Source: Lachnospiraceae bacterium (GTDB lineage: Bacteria > Bacillota > Clostridia > Lachnospirales > Lachnospiraceae). From it: a stretch of DNA of 32,498 nucleotides. The stretch spans positions 1 through 32,498 of the forward strand of contig JAEELH010000219.1 in NCBI GenBank assembly GCA_016288825.1, given 5' to 3'. The number at the start of each line of letters is the position of its first letter. The first letter of the stretch is position 1. Position numbers and translations under genes: made by a program. Under the pieces are notes generated by a model. The model did no database searches. It saw only the letters and a list, made by a program, of their open reading frames with translations, and had not been told where the DNA came from. Below, piece by piece: positions 8,080-16,101 of this stretch.

Positions 8080-8838
8080 TCAGATCCTTATGGATACCCC
8101 TCTTCCGGAAAGGTAGGATTTAACCTCTCCGATGGTTAATTCCTTGTAATGAAAAAGAGAAGCGGCCAGAACAGCCTCTGCTCCACCCTCTGTAAGTGCA
8201 TCATAAAAATGCGAAAGTTCTCCGGCACCTCCAGAAGCTATAACAGGTATGGGTACACTTTCGGATACAGCCTTTGTAAGTCCGATATCGTACCCGTCCT
8301 TGGTGCCGTCTCCATCCATACTTGTCAATAGGATCTCACCTGCACCAAGTTCGTAGCCCCTTATAGCCCACTCCACAGCATCCAATCCTGTATCTATCCT
8401 GCCGCCATGCTTATATACATGAAATCTGCCATCCGGCTCACGCCTGGCATCTATGGCAAGTACCACACACTGGCTTCCGAGTTTGAGGGCTGCCTCACTG
8501 ATAAGCTCCGGCCTGTCGATAGCTGCTGAATTGACAGCGGTCTTGTCGGCTCCTGCGCGAAGAATCGCCCTGGCATCCTCTACTGTGCGGATCCCTCCGC
8601 CAACCGTAAAGGGAATGAAAACGGTATCAGCAACCCTCTCCACCATATCCACAACAGTATCTCTGTGATCACAGGAAGCGGTTATATCCAAAAATACAAG
8701 CTCATCCGCTCCCTCTCTGTCATAAATACCTGCAACCTCCACGGGATCTCCCGCATCCTTTAGGTCGAGAAAATTGACTCCTTTAACAACCCGTCCGTCA
8801 TTAACATCCAGACAGGGGATAATACGTTTAGTAAGCAT
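8080..8838 (-). CDS. hisF: Imidazole glycerol phosphate synthase, cyclase subunit HisF
   Basis: HisF is the TIM-barrel half of imidazole glycerol phosphate synthase. It uses ammonia from HisH to turn PRFAR into imidazole glycerol phosphate and AICAR, step five of histidine synthesis and a link to purine synthesis. At 252 residues it is full length. The catalytic acids are both in the expected places: Asp11 in [11 protein letters not shown] and Asp130 in [14 protein letters not shown]. The phosphate-binding loops FTVGGGIRT and VIASGGAGE are intact. Its ATG shares one base with the hisH stop (TGATG), which implies coupled translation of the two subunits. No other his gene is in the window. Confidence 0.98.
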   Translation of the reverse strand: MLTKRIIPCLDVNDGRVVKGVNFLDLKDAGDPVEVAGIYDREGADELVFLDITASCDHRDTVVDMVERVADTVFIPFTVGGGIRTVEDARAILRAGADKTAVNSAAIDRPELISEAALKLGSQCVVLAIDARREPDGRFHVYKHGGRIDTGLDAVEWAIRGYELGAGEILLTSMDGDGTKDGYDIGLTKAVSESVPIPVIASGGAGELSHFYDALTEGGAEAVLAASLFHYKELTIGEVKSYLSGRGVSIRI

Positions 8839-9446
8839 CAGTGTATCCTCAGAAAATTAGATAAGATCCGAAGTCCGGCGTCACCGCTCTTTTCCGGATG
8901 GAACTGCGTTGCAAAAATATTGTCATGTTCAACACTGCTGTGTATCTGAACTCCGTAATCTGCTACAGACGAAACGTCCGACTTATTGGCAGCCTCAAGA
9001 TAATACGAATGGACGAAATACACGAATGTCCCCTCATCTAACCCCTCAAATAAACGACTCTTGCGAGGAAACTTAAGATCATTCCAACCTATCTGCGGAA
9101 CCTTGAGCACCCCATCCGACGGTATGCGTCTGATAGAGCCGGGCAAAATGGAAAGTCCCTTGCATCCGGGTGACTCCTCGCTGTCATCGAACAGCAACTG
9201 TAATCCCAAACATATTCCCAAAAAAGGAATACCCTTTGCCGTAACATCTCTGACTACATCACAAAGTCCGCGTTCGGACAAGTGACTCATGGCATCCGAA
9301 AACGCTCCCACTCCGGGAAGGATAACATGATCACTGGCCAAGATAACTCCGGGATCAGATGTTATAGTACACTCATGTCCGAGATGGGACACTGCCTTTT
9401 CAACGCTTCTAATATTTCCTGCATCATAGTCTATGATGGAAACCAC
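8838..9446 (-). CDS. hisH: Imidazole glycerol phosphate synthase, glutaminase subunit HisH
   Basis: HisH is the class I glutamine amidotransferase partner of HisF and delivers ammonia through the HisF barrel. The 202-residue protein carries the full triad: Cys79 in GICLGLQLL, His183 and Glu185 in QFHPEKSG. The oxyanion-side motif LPGVGAF is also present. The start is GTG at 9446 with AAAGGAG at 7 nt; that ribosome site lies inside the last codons of the upstream 610-residue gene, 2 nt before which it ends. hisA, normally between hisH and hisF in long his operons, is missing here. Confidence 0.97.
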   Translation of the reverse strand: MVSIIDYDAGNIRSVEKAVSHLGHECTITSDPGVILASDHVILPGVGAFSDAMSHLSERGLCDVVRDVTAKGIPFLGICLGLQLLFDDSEESPGCKGLSILPGSIRRIPSDGVLKVPQIGWNDLKFPRKSRLFEGLDEGTFVYFVHSYYLEAANKSDVSSVADYGVQIHSSVEHDNIFATQFHPEKSGDAGLRILSNFLRIH

Positions 9447-9448
9447 TG

Positions 9449-11281
9449 CTACTCTCCTTTTGAAACCAGTCCCAGTTCTTTAACGATCTCCTTAAGTCTT
9501 CTTGTATAAACCTTGCGGGACTCTATCGCAAAGAGTTCCCTGGCATCATCAGGTGTAAGTCCGTACTGATCTGCCAACGCCGAAGCAAACTTGCTGCCCA
9601 ACTCATCATAAATATCTGTTATCTCAAGCTCCGAAGCAGTGTCTGCATTATATTCATAGAAGTGGAATCCGATAATAAGCGAATCCAGTGCATAAAGGTA
9701 TTTCTGCTGCTTCATGCCGGCCTCGTATCCCTTGTAACGAAGTTCCATCTGTGCCATGATCCTTGACTTGTTAAGAAGGAGAACCTCCTTGTCACCGGAA
9801 ACATTGGTCTCATCAAGGATGGAATAACACTTGAAGTATTCCTTGTTGGCAAAGGCTGTCCTGGCATTGCGGTTAACCGCCTTCTGGGGAAGGACATGTT
9901 GCACCACCAGGATAAAAGCAACTATGGATGCCGCAAGAAGAACAAAGATCAGAATGACCTTAAGAGGTACCTTGGGAGAATTATCCGGTACCTTAGGCTT
10001 CTTCTCCTTAGGAGGTTTTTTCTCCTTTTTAGGCTTTTCCTTTTTCTCCTTTTTGGGCTTTTCCTTTTTCTCTTTTTTCTTGGGTTCCTCAGGTGGCGCC
10101 TCTGCAGCAGCCTCCTCATTAGCGAACTCGGCAAGTATGTCATCGGACTCAGCCGCAAGTTCCTCTGCAGTAGGATCAACTACAGGCTCGGACTCACCTT
10201 CTTCGCCGCCACCCTTTTTACCAAACTTGGAAAAGATGCCGGTAATGGCGCCTATGATATTGGCAAAGAAGCCACCAATGCCACCCTTTTTCTCACTCTC
10301 ATCAAAATCATCCAGCGACAGAGTATCGTCATCAAGGCCCTCTTCGGCAGCCGCAGCTCCCTCTTCATATGCCTCTCTCGCCTCTGACAGCTCCTGGCCA
10401 CCCTCATCAGCAGAAAGCAGGTCGCCTATATCCATAAGGTCTCCATCCTCTCCCGAAGAGAGCATGGACAAAAGATCATCGCCATCCACGGTGGGATCCA
10501 GAAGAGTTATCTCACCATCCGCATTTTCCTCGGTAAGCATGGCTCCATCATGCTCATCAGGCTCAAATTCAGGCTGAAGGAAATCATCTCCCGCAATGCC
10601 ACTGCCTCTGGACTGAGCAGCCATCCTGTCTGCTTCACCCAGAAGATTATCGGCAAAATCCATATCTCCGATCTCTTCGGGAGCGCCCACAGACAGATCC
10701 GGAGCAGCCTCAAGCGGTTCCTCCATAAGATCATCTTCTGTAATGCCATCTGTAATTACGTCATCCTGAGCCTTTTGCTTGGCTTCGGAAACGATGGATG
10801 CAATGTTTTCCATGAGGGCATCTACAGGCTCCTGATCAGAATTATCATCTGCATCGCCCATGCCGTCATAAAGAGGTGACACTTCCTCGCCGTCAGGCAA
10901 AACCTCATGTCTTCCACTGACTGTAGGATCCTCCAGAGAGTCAGCCTCTTCCTCCTGCACTTCCCTAAGGCTCTTTTCAAATTCCTCAAGAAACTCATCC
11001 TCGTCCTCATCACTCATCTCGAGCTCGAATTCATTTTCGAAATCCTCTAAAAATGCGGACTCAGAAAAAGCGCGTCGCAGGTTCTCGCGCTTAGTACGGC
11101 GGGGCTCATAATCATACAGTCCCTGAGCGGACATAAAATCATCATCAGGTGATATCTGTGTACGCCTGCGGATCTTTTCCTCCTGCTCCATCTGCTCCCG
11201 TCTGGATGCCATATCTACATCTGTTTTTGCTTTGCTTATGGAATTAAGCAGTCCGTCCAGATAATCCTCTGAATTTGCCAA
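9449..11281 (-). CDS. Uncharacterised 610-residue membrane protein with acidic N-region and TPR-like C-domain
   Basis: I do not recognise the family. The first 330 residues are strongly acidic and probably disordered, with short Leu-containing motifs such as DDLLSML and IGDLLS. Residues 333-357 (GGIGGFFANIIGAITGIFSK) form a Gly/hydrophobic segment ending in Lys that could be a membrane-binding amphipathic helix. Residues 400-430 are a Lys/Glu/Pro-repeat. One membrane helix lies at about 439-464. The last 145 residues are helical and TPR-like, with many Tyr residues (NKEYFKCYSILDET). With no signal peptide, the acidic part should be cytosolic and the C-domain outside. The start is TTG at 11281, with GGAGG at 9 nt; no in-frame ATG fits better. 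It lies 37 nt behind a terminator and just ahead of hisH. Confidence 0.85.
   Translation of the reverse strand: MANSEDYLDGLLNSISKAKTDVDMASRREQMEQEEKIRRRTQISPDDDFMSAQGLYDYEPRRTKRENLRRAFSESAFLEDFENEFELEMSDEDEDEFLEEFEKSLREVQEEEADSLEDPTVSGRHEVLPDGEEVSPLYDGMGDADDNSDQEPVDALMENIASIVSEAKQKAQDDVITDGITEDDLMEEPLEAAPDLSVGAPEEIGDMDFADNLLGEADRMAAQSRGSGIAGDDFLQPEFEPDEHDGAMLTEENADGEITLLDPTVDGDDLLSMLSSGEDGDLMDIGDLLSADEGGQELSEAREAYEEGAAAAEEGLDDDTLSLDDFDESEKKGGIGGFFANIIGAITGIFSKFGKKGGGEEGESEPVVDPTAEELAAESDDILAEFANEEAAAEAPPEEPKKKEKKEKPKKEKKEKPKKEKKPPKEKKPKVPDNSPKVPLKVILIFVLLAASIVAFILVVQHVLPQKAVNRNARTAFANKEYFKCYSILDETNVSGDKEVLLLNKSRIMAQMELRYKGYEAGMKQQKYLYALDSLIIGFHFYEYNADTASELEITDIYDELGSKFASALADQYGLTPDDARELFAIESRKVYTRRLKEIVKELGLVSKGE
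10004..10085 (-). repeat. Short tandem repeats encoding a Lys/Glu/Pro linker
   Basis: A low-complexity stretch inside the 610-residue gene repeats the plus-strand unit GGCTTTTCCTTTTTCTC at least twice in near-perfect copies, with diverged copies on either side. It encodes KEKPKKEKKEKPKKEKK-type sequence next to the membrane helix. Copy number probably varies between strains, because identical units allow slippage. Confidence 0.7.
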
Positions 11282-11317
11282 AATCCCATACCTCCATAAA
11301 TCTGCTCAAATAATGAT

Positions 11318-11344
11318 AAAAAGGGGAGGATACGCCTCCCCTTT
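11318..11344 (-). terminator. Strong intrinsic terminator after cheV
   Basis: On the minus strand AAAGGGGAGG (11344-11335) and CCTCCCCTTT (11329-11320) form a perfect 10-bp stem with a 5-nt loop, and the T-run extends to five bases (11322-11318). The stem starts about 14 nt after the cheV stop. Because A-runs and T-runs flank both arms it could also act on the plus strand, but no plus-strand gene needs it. Confidence 0.9.
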
Positions 11345-11358
11345 GAATGATCAAAAAA

Positions 11359-12282
11359 TCATGCGCCTTTGCGGGCTGACTCATACTTGTCAACCAGATT
11401 ATCGATAGCTTCAACCAACATACCGATCTCGGGCTTGGTGAGCTGTGCATCAGCTCCGAGAGACTCACCCTTGCGTCTGATCTCATCATTGATAAGGGAT
11501 GAGAAGATGATAACGGGAATATTGCGCATAGTCTCGTCATCCTTAACAAGCTTTGTAAGTCTATGTCCGTCCATCTTGGGCATCTCGATATCAGTAACGA
11601 TGCAGTGAACATCATCGAGAACCGTACCCTTCTGATCCATCTCGCAGAGCTTGTCCCATGCCTCCTGTCCGTTAGGATTGACATTAAGGTTGGTGTATCC
11701 TGCCTTCTTGAGACACTCAACAATGAGCTTGGAAAGAAGGGGTGAATCCTCAGCGATAAGGATGGGTGACTTGGATCTGTCTCTCTCCTCATAATCATCA
11801 AGATCCGAAACCTTAAGACCGGTCTCGGGATTGATATTGGATACGATCTTCTCGAAATCGAGGATAACGATAAGTCTGTCCTGGAGCTTGATAACTCCGG
11901 TGGATACTCCGTTGTCATCTGAAGAGATGGTTGAATCGGGCTCATTGATATCCTCCCATGAAACACGGTGGATACCAAGCACCTCGTCTACATGGAATGC
12001 AGTATTGAGGTTATTGAAATTGGTGATGAAGAAAAGTCCCTCAATATCGGGATCATTCTCATAACCCAGGCACTTGCGAAGATTGATGACCGAGATCATG
12101 GTATCTCTCGGCATAAATATACCCTCAACGAAAGGGTGGGAGTTAGGTACCGGTGTTACGTGCTGATAGGTAAGGATCTCCCTTATCTTAGCAACGTTGA
12201 TGCCGTAATAATTATCAGCGATCTTAAACTCCAGTATCTCCAGTTCGTTAGTTCCGGACTCAAGTAAGATATTAGTATCCAT
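11359..12282 (-). CDS. cheV: Chemotaxis coupling protein CheV (CheW domain plus receiver)
   Basis: CheV links chemoreceptors to the CheA kinase and can be tuned by phosphorylation. The 307-residue protein has an N-terminal CheW domain (about 10-155, with EILEFKIADNYYGINVAKIREIL and MPRDTMISVINL) and a C-terminal receiver domain (about 172-298). The receiver is complete: acidic pocket Glu178-Asp179, phospho-acceptor Asp231 in VTDIEMPKMDG, Ser261/262 and Lys283. ATG 12282 has a GAGGAG ribosome site 24 nt after the lipoprotein gene. A strong terminator follows, so lipoprotein and cheV form a two-gene unit. Its presence implies a motile or chemosensory organism, though no other che gene is in the window. 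Confidence 0.96.
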   Translation of the reverse strand: MDTNILLESGTNELEILEFKIADNYYGINVAKIREILTYQHVTPVPNSHPFVEGIFMPRDTMISVINLRKCLGYENDPDIEGLFFITNFNNLNTAFHVDEVLGIHRVSWEDINEPDSTISSDDNGVSTGVIKLQDRLIVILDFEKIVSNINPETGLKVSDLDDYEERDRSKSPILIAEDSPLLSKLIVECLKKAGYTNLNVNPNGQEAWDKLCEMDQKGTVLDDVHCIVTDIEMPKMDGHRLTKLVKDDETMRNIPVIIFSSLINDEIRRKGESLGADAQLTKPEIGMLVEAIDNLVDKYESARKGA

Positions 12283-12306
12283 GCTTCTCCTCTTTCCCCT
12301 TTCTTG

Positions 12307-13140
12307 CTACTTTTTGGCTGAAAGCTCAGTATCTATTGTGTATGTAATGTTGCCCCTCGGCAAAGCAAGGGTAACATCTGAAGCCTTTTTAACAGTTCCT
12401 GTAGGGAACTGGAATAAAATGACCAGATTCTTGGAACGGTCTGCCCTGATGGTACCGTCAAAAGTAGTTAGGTCATTAAGGAGCAATGTAGCCTGACTGG
12501 TGGCTGTAACCCCCTCATATCCTGCCTCAAATCTGAGTCCCAGATTAGGAAGTGTCAACGTGATGTCCTTATCAGTGGTGTTCTTGGCCTTGATCCTCAT
12601 GACCAGAAGCTCATTGCCCTCGTCCGGTGTAAGATCATATACCTCTCCGGATCTGTAATCTGTAGAAACCTTGGCTCCCTTGTATAGGAAGGTTACTCCC
12701 TCCACTCCGATAGCCTCAGTAAGAGTAGTGACCGTCTCATCATCTCGGGACTGATCCTCTGTCTGTGACTGATCACCGGAATCCTCCGAACCGGAGTCCT
12801 CATCACCGGACTGATCGCTGCCGGAATCCTCATCACCCGAACTGCTATCACCGGTATCGGATCCATCAGCATCATCACTTTCCGAAGTATCCTCCTCAGT
12901 CTGTGCCGGCTGCGTCTGATCCTCCTCCTTATCCGATTTGGAAGTATCCTCGATAAGAGAAACCAAACCGCGGTCCTGATGGATATTGAACTTGGAAATA
13001 ACCCTGGAACAATACAGAGCTATCTGCTCCTGATCCTCATCGGTCAACTCCGTCATCTTCGGAAGAAAACCGCATCCACCGAGTGTTATTGCCAGGGATG
13101 AAACAAGGATACAGGCGGCTATCCGCTTGCGGACCCTCAT
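12307..13140 (-). CDS. Lipoprotein with acidic Ser/Asp linker and DUF4352-like domain
   Basis: The protein is 277 residues from the ATG at 13140, which has AAGGAG at 7 nt; upstream in-frame codons lie in or before the promoter. A lipoprotein signal ends in ITLGGC, making Cys23 the lipidated residue. Residues 60-136 are a low-complexity linker of Asp, Glu, Ser and Gly with DEDSGS-type repeats. Residues about 140-272 are a beta-rich domain with LLVMRIKAKNTTDKDITL, the pattern of DUF4352/DUF5067 immunoprotective-like folds often seen on Gram-positive lipoproteins. Function is unknown. The gene has its own promoter and leads into cheV. Confidence 0.85.
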   Translation of the reverse strand: MRVRKRIAACILVSSLAITLGGCGFLPKMTELTDEDQEQIALYCSRVISKFNIHQDRGLVSLIEDTSKSDKEEDQTQPAQTEEDTSESDDADGSDTGDSSSGDEDSGSDQSGDEDSGSEDSGDQSQTEDQSRDDETVTTLTEAIGVEGVTFLYKGAKVSTDYRSGEVYDLTPDEGNELLVMRIKAKNTTDKDITLTLPNLGLRFEAGYEGVTATSQATLLLNDLTTFDGTIRADRSKNLVILFQFPTGTVKKASDVTLALPRGNITYTIDTELSAKK

Positions 13141-13171
13141 AGGCCTCTCCTTTCTGCTCATATATAGTAAT

Positions 13172-13200
13172 ATACTAGCATTTATCCCTTTAATATTCAA
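13172..13200 (-). promoter_or_regulatory. Sigma-A type promoter for lipoprotein-cheV
   Basis: On the minus strand TTGAAT (13200-13195) and TAGTAT (13177-13172) are separated by 17 nt. The start of transcription would fall near 13165, about 25 nt before the ATG at 13140. The promoter sits just after the stop of the histidine kinase gene, so lipoprotein-cheV can be expressed separately from the two-component system. Confidence 0.65.
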
Positions 13201-13208
13201 CATCTTTT

Positions 13209-14684
13209 TCACTTGGCAAAGGTGATAAAAAACGTGACGCCGCCTTCGTCATTCACTGCTCCGCGAGTCGCTCCGAGACTCTCGGCAATAGCCGAAACAA
13301 TGGACAGTCCTATGCCGCTTCCGCCGTATTCTCTGGTCCTCGCCTCGTCCACCTTGTAAAACTTATCCCAGATGCGTCCCATGGACTCCTCCGGAATATG
13401 CTCACCGGTATTAAAAACAGAAAGTCTGGTACCGGACTCATCATCGCTTTCAACGGTAACTTCGATCCGTTTCTCACCCTCACAATGATTGATGGCATTG
13501 GTGATATAGTTCGTTATAACCTGCTCCGTAGCAAAATCGTCGGACCATACAAAGCAGCTGTCCGGCCCGTTATAAACCGCGTTGATACCCTTTTGTTCAA
13601 ACAGTATCTTGTTGCGTTCCATAACACCTCGGACAACACTGACCAGGTCGATCCTCTCCGGATGCATCACGTCCTCACCGAACTCAAGCTTGTTGAGAGA
13701 CAGAAGTTGCACGACTATCTTGTTCATGCGTTCCGCCTCCTCCATGATAACTTCACAGTAAAAGCTGCGGCTCTCTTCATCCTCGTTGACCGATTCGGAA
13801 AGGCCCTCTGCATATCCCCTGATAAGTGCGAGAGGCGTCTTGAGTTCGTGTGATACATCGGACAAAAAGTCCCTGCGCATTTTTTCATTTTCGCGCCTGA
13901 CCTTAAGATCTCTGTTAAGATCGGCATTGGCAGCCTTGAGCTGGCCTATGGTATCCCGCAAAGTCTCCGACATGCGGTTCATCCTCTCGCCAAGTTCATC
14001 TATCTCATTGGGATGTTCGCGGGTCTTGTATCTCGCCTCAAAATCCAGCTGTTCCATCCGCCTGCTGATATCTGAAAGTTCTCCAATAGGCCTGGTTATG
14101 AGTTTTGAAAGACCTGTGGCCATAATAATGGAGATCGCGATGGAAATAACTCCTGCCACCAAAAGAAATCTGGTAGAGAGTCTTACACTGTCATTGATAC
14201 TCTCAACGGCGGTCCTAATGATGATAGAGTTATTATCGGGAAGCGTCCCCCACAAAAGCAGGTAGTCCCCCACCATCCGATCATCATGCTGCCTCTCAAT
14301 GGAGTAATTTTCTCCCTGACGTATCACCTCTTCTTTTTCTCCGAAGAGCATACGATAAAACTGGGAAAAAAGAAGGTTGTTCTGTCCCTGAGACGAAAGC
14401 ACAGCCTCTCCGCCTGCAGTCATGACGGCAACCTGAAGATTCCGATCGCTGCACAGTTTTTCAAAGGTGACCCTGTAATCATCGCTGTAAAGCATATCTT
14501 CGTTATCAGCCTCTGAAAACTGCACAAAAGCGTCATAAAGCTGCTTTTGCTTGTAGTCCTCATAATAAGTGCCCAAAAATCTCGTATTGACTATGAATAT
14601 GAGCCCTATGAGGATAAAGGTGACAAGCACCATTGAAAAGGCGATCTGTGTTCTGATGTTTCCTTTTCTCTTTTTACTGTCCAT
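13209..14684 (-). CDS. Membrane sensor histidine kinase (HAMP, HisKA, HATPase)
   Basis: This 491-residue kinase has a first membrane helix (about 14-34), an extracellular sensor domain (about 35-172) and a second helix (about 172-195). The HAMP linker covers about 196-250. The dimerisation domain has phospho-acceptor His279 in SHELKTPLALIRG. The ATPase domain has an N-box near Asn396 (TNYITNAINH) and the G2 box YGGSGIGLSIV. It should phosphorylate the OmpR-type regulator two genes upstream. I use the ATG at 14684, with AAGGAG at 10 nt, not the in-frame GTG at 14717. It overlaps the L,D-transpeptidase gene by 11 nt. The extracellular signal is unknown; the envelope enzyme between the partners suggests cell-wall sensing, which is inference. 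Confidence 0.95.
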   Translation of the reverse strand: MDSKKRKGNIRTQIAFSMVLVTFILIGLIFIVNTRFLGTYYEDYKQKQLYDAFVQFSEADNEDMLYSDDYRVTFEKLCSDRNLQVAVMTAGGEAVLSSQGQNNLLFSQFYRMLFGEKEEVIRQGENYSIERQHDDRMVGDYLLLWGTLPDNNSIIIRTAVESINDSVRLSTRFLLVAGVISIAISIIMATGLSKLITRPIGELSDISRRMEQLDFEARYKTREHPNEIDELGERMNRMSETLRDTIGQLKAANADLNRDLKVRRENEKMRRDFLSDVSHELKTPLALIRGYAEGLSESVNEDEESRSFYCEVIMEEAERMNKIVVQLLSLNKLEFGEDVMHPERIDLVSVVRGVMERNKILFEQKGINAVYNGPDSCFVWSDDFATEQVITNYITNAINHCEGEKRIEVTVESDDESGTRLSVFNTGEHIPEESMGRIWDKFYKVDEARTREYGGSGIGLSIVSAIAESLGATRGAVNDEGGVTFFITFAK

Positions 14685-16095
14685 GGCAGTGATGCTCCTT
14701 GCAATACTTAACAGCACCCGGATCCGTAGGATCCCAGGTATGCCAGTAAGGAAGAGCTGCTACCTTGGGTCTTGCCAGTGGTTCATAACCGGTCTTGGAA
14801 ACCACATGGACCGTAGTTCCTATTGCACAATTGTCAAAGATCCACTTGGCAGCATAGGCTTGAAGCCTGATGCACCCGTGGGAGCAGACCGTACCCAGTC
14901 TGTTATATGCACCAACAGCAAGATTTTTATTGTTGTTGTATGAATTGTAAAAGATAGAATGGAAGTAGATACCGTTGGAAACTACCCTGGTGCACCACTG
15001 TCCCCAGCAGGGCCCCATAAGCTCATGCCACCTGAGTTTGACAATGGTATGATGGGTACCTATAGGGGTGGCATATCCGGGGGAACAGATAAAGCTCTTG
15101 AGAGGTATCAGTTCCTTTCCAACCTTGGAATAAACTACCGTCTGACCCTTGGCTTTGTTGACATAGATCTCATAGGTTCCCTTCTCATCATCGGAAAGAT
15201 ACTTTTCGGGATCCTCGATCCTGGTGCCGTCTCCAAAGTAATAAAGCCTCAGTGTCTTATTGTAAACACTTGAATTCTGATCCTTGACTTTTTTCTTTTT
15301 GATCTTGAGTTCAACAGTTCCGGTAACCTCATTGCTGCCGGATTTTTTGCTGCTTCCGTCGTCCGCCTCGCCGTATGCAACAACCTTGTAGGTGAAGGTA
15401 TCTCCAAGATTCACCTTTTTGTCAAGGAAACTTGTGGTAGCCGCTCCCTTGATCTTTTTGAGTTTGGTGTATTTTGCAGCATCTTCAGCCTTACGATAAA
15501 CGATATATCCCTGGGCACTTGAGTTTTTCTTCCAGGTAACCTTCTGACTGATCCGGACAGGTTCAACAGAAAGGACCTTGATATTCTTAAAACCGGTCGT
15601 GGCCTCGATACCCTCTTCATCCATCTCTCCGTATACCGCATCACCCTCGTCATCATAGACTATGGCAGCAACGGAATAATAATATGTCTTGAGCTGCTTG
15701 AGGCCGGTATCCGTATAAGACTTGGCATCTTCATCCAGCTCATCGATTATCTCCATGTCATCATCATCGGTCCATCTGTAGATAGCATAGCCCTCTGCAC
15801 CGGTAACGCCGCGAAAATTGATGGTTATCTTATTTGTCTTAGCCTTGGCTGAAACGAGCTCCGGGATCTCCTCCAGGGGATCCGTTTCCTCCACCGGCTC
15901 CTCATCCACAGGATCATCAGTGGTCTCTTCGGGTACAGGATCTACCGTCTCTCCCTCTGATCTGTTTATCTGCTCATCGGGATTTATGGTGGCAGCATCA
16001 AGCCTGACAACCGGCGCTGAGAAAAAGGTCACAAAGAAAAGGACAAGCGCCATTAAAAATGAATATATACCTTTGTGTTTAAAAAAAGATTTCAT
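14674..16095 (-). CDS. Secreted L,D-transpeptidase (YkuD) with two Fn3-like domains
   Basis: The 473-residue protein has an N-terminal membrane anchor or signal (about 10-30) and an acidic linker (about 40-80). Two fibronectin type III-like domains follow at about 82-168 and 172-262 (each with a GYAIYR or GYIVYR strand). The catalytic YkuD domain runs from about 305 to 432. It contains His379 in GIYFHSIF and the signature SHGCIRL with catalytic Cys408. Such enzymes form 3-3 cross-links in peptidoglycan or attach proteins to it, using the outer face of the membrane. An unusual tail (about 449-473) is rich in Trp, His and Cys (YCKEHHCHGQ). It lies 6 nt after the response regulator gene and overlaps the kinase gene. 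Confidence 0.93.
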   Translation of the reverse strand: MKSFFKHKGIYSFLMALVLFFVTFFSAPVVRLDAATINPDEQINRSEGETVDPVPEETTDDPVDEEPVEETDPLEEIPELVSAKAKTNKITINFRGVTGAEGYAIYRWTDDDDMEIIDELDEDAKSYTDTGLKQLKTYYYSVAAIVYDDEGDAVYGEMDEEGIEATTGFKNIKVLSVEPVRISQKVTWKKNSSAQGYIVYRKAEDAAKYTKLKKIKGAATTSFLDKKVNLGDTFTYKVVAYGEADDGSSKKSGSNEVTGTVELKIKKKKVKDQNSSVYNKTLRLYYFGDGTRIEDPEKYLSDDEKGTYEIYVNKAKGQTVVYSKVGKELIPLKSFICSPGYATPIGTHHTIVKLRWHELMGPCWGQWCTRVVSNGIYFHSIFYNSYNNNKNLAVGAYNRLGTVCSHGCIRLQAYAAKWIFDNCAIGTTVHVVSKTGYEPLARPKVAALPYWHTWDPTDPGAVKYCKEHHCHGQ

Positions 16096-16101
16096 AAGAA
16101 A

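Noticed and set aside
9831-10577. A 248-codon open frame on the plus strand within the 610-residue gene
   Set aside because: Its Ser/Phe-rich product is the complement of the acidic and Lys/Glu repeats, it has no family motif, and the minus-strand frame has a good ribosome site and clear domains.
11244-11978. A 244-codon minus-strand frame overlapping cheV and the next gene
   Set aside because: It is an alternative frame of cheV, crosses the strong terminator and shows Ser/Arg-rich nonsense composition, while CheV has a complete receiver domain.
12693-12956. Repeat array resembling CRISPR in the lipoprotein gene
   Set aside because: The repeats are codon-level Asp/Glu/Ser/Gly repeats within a continuous reading frame, without regular spacers.
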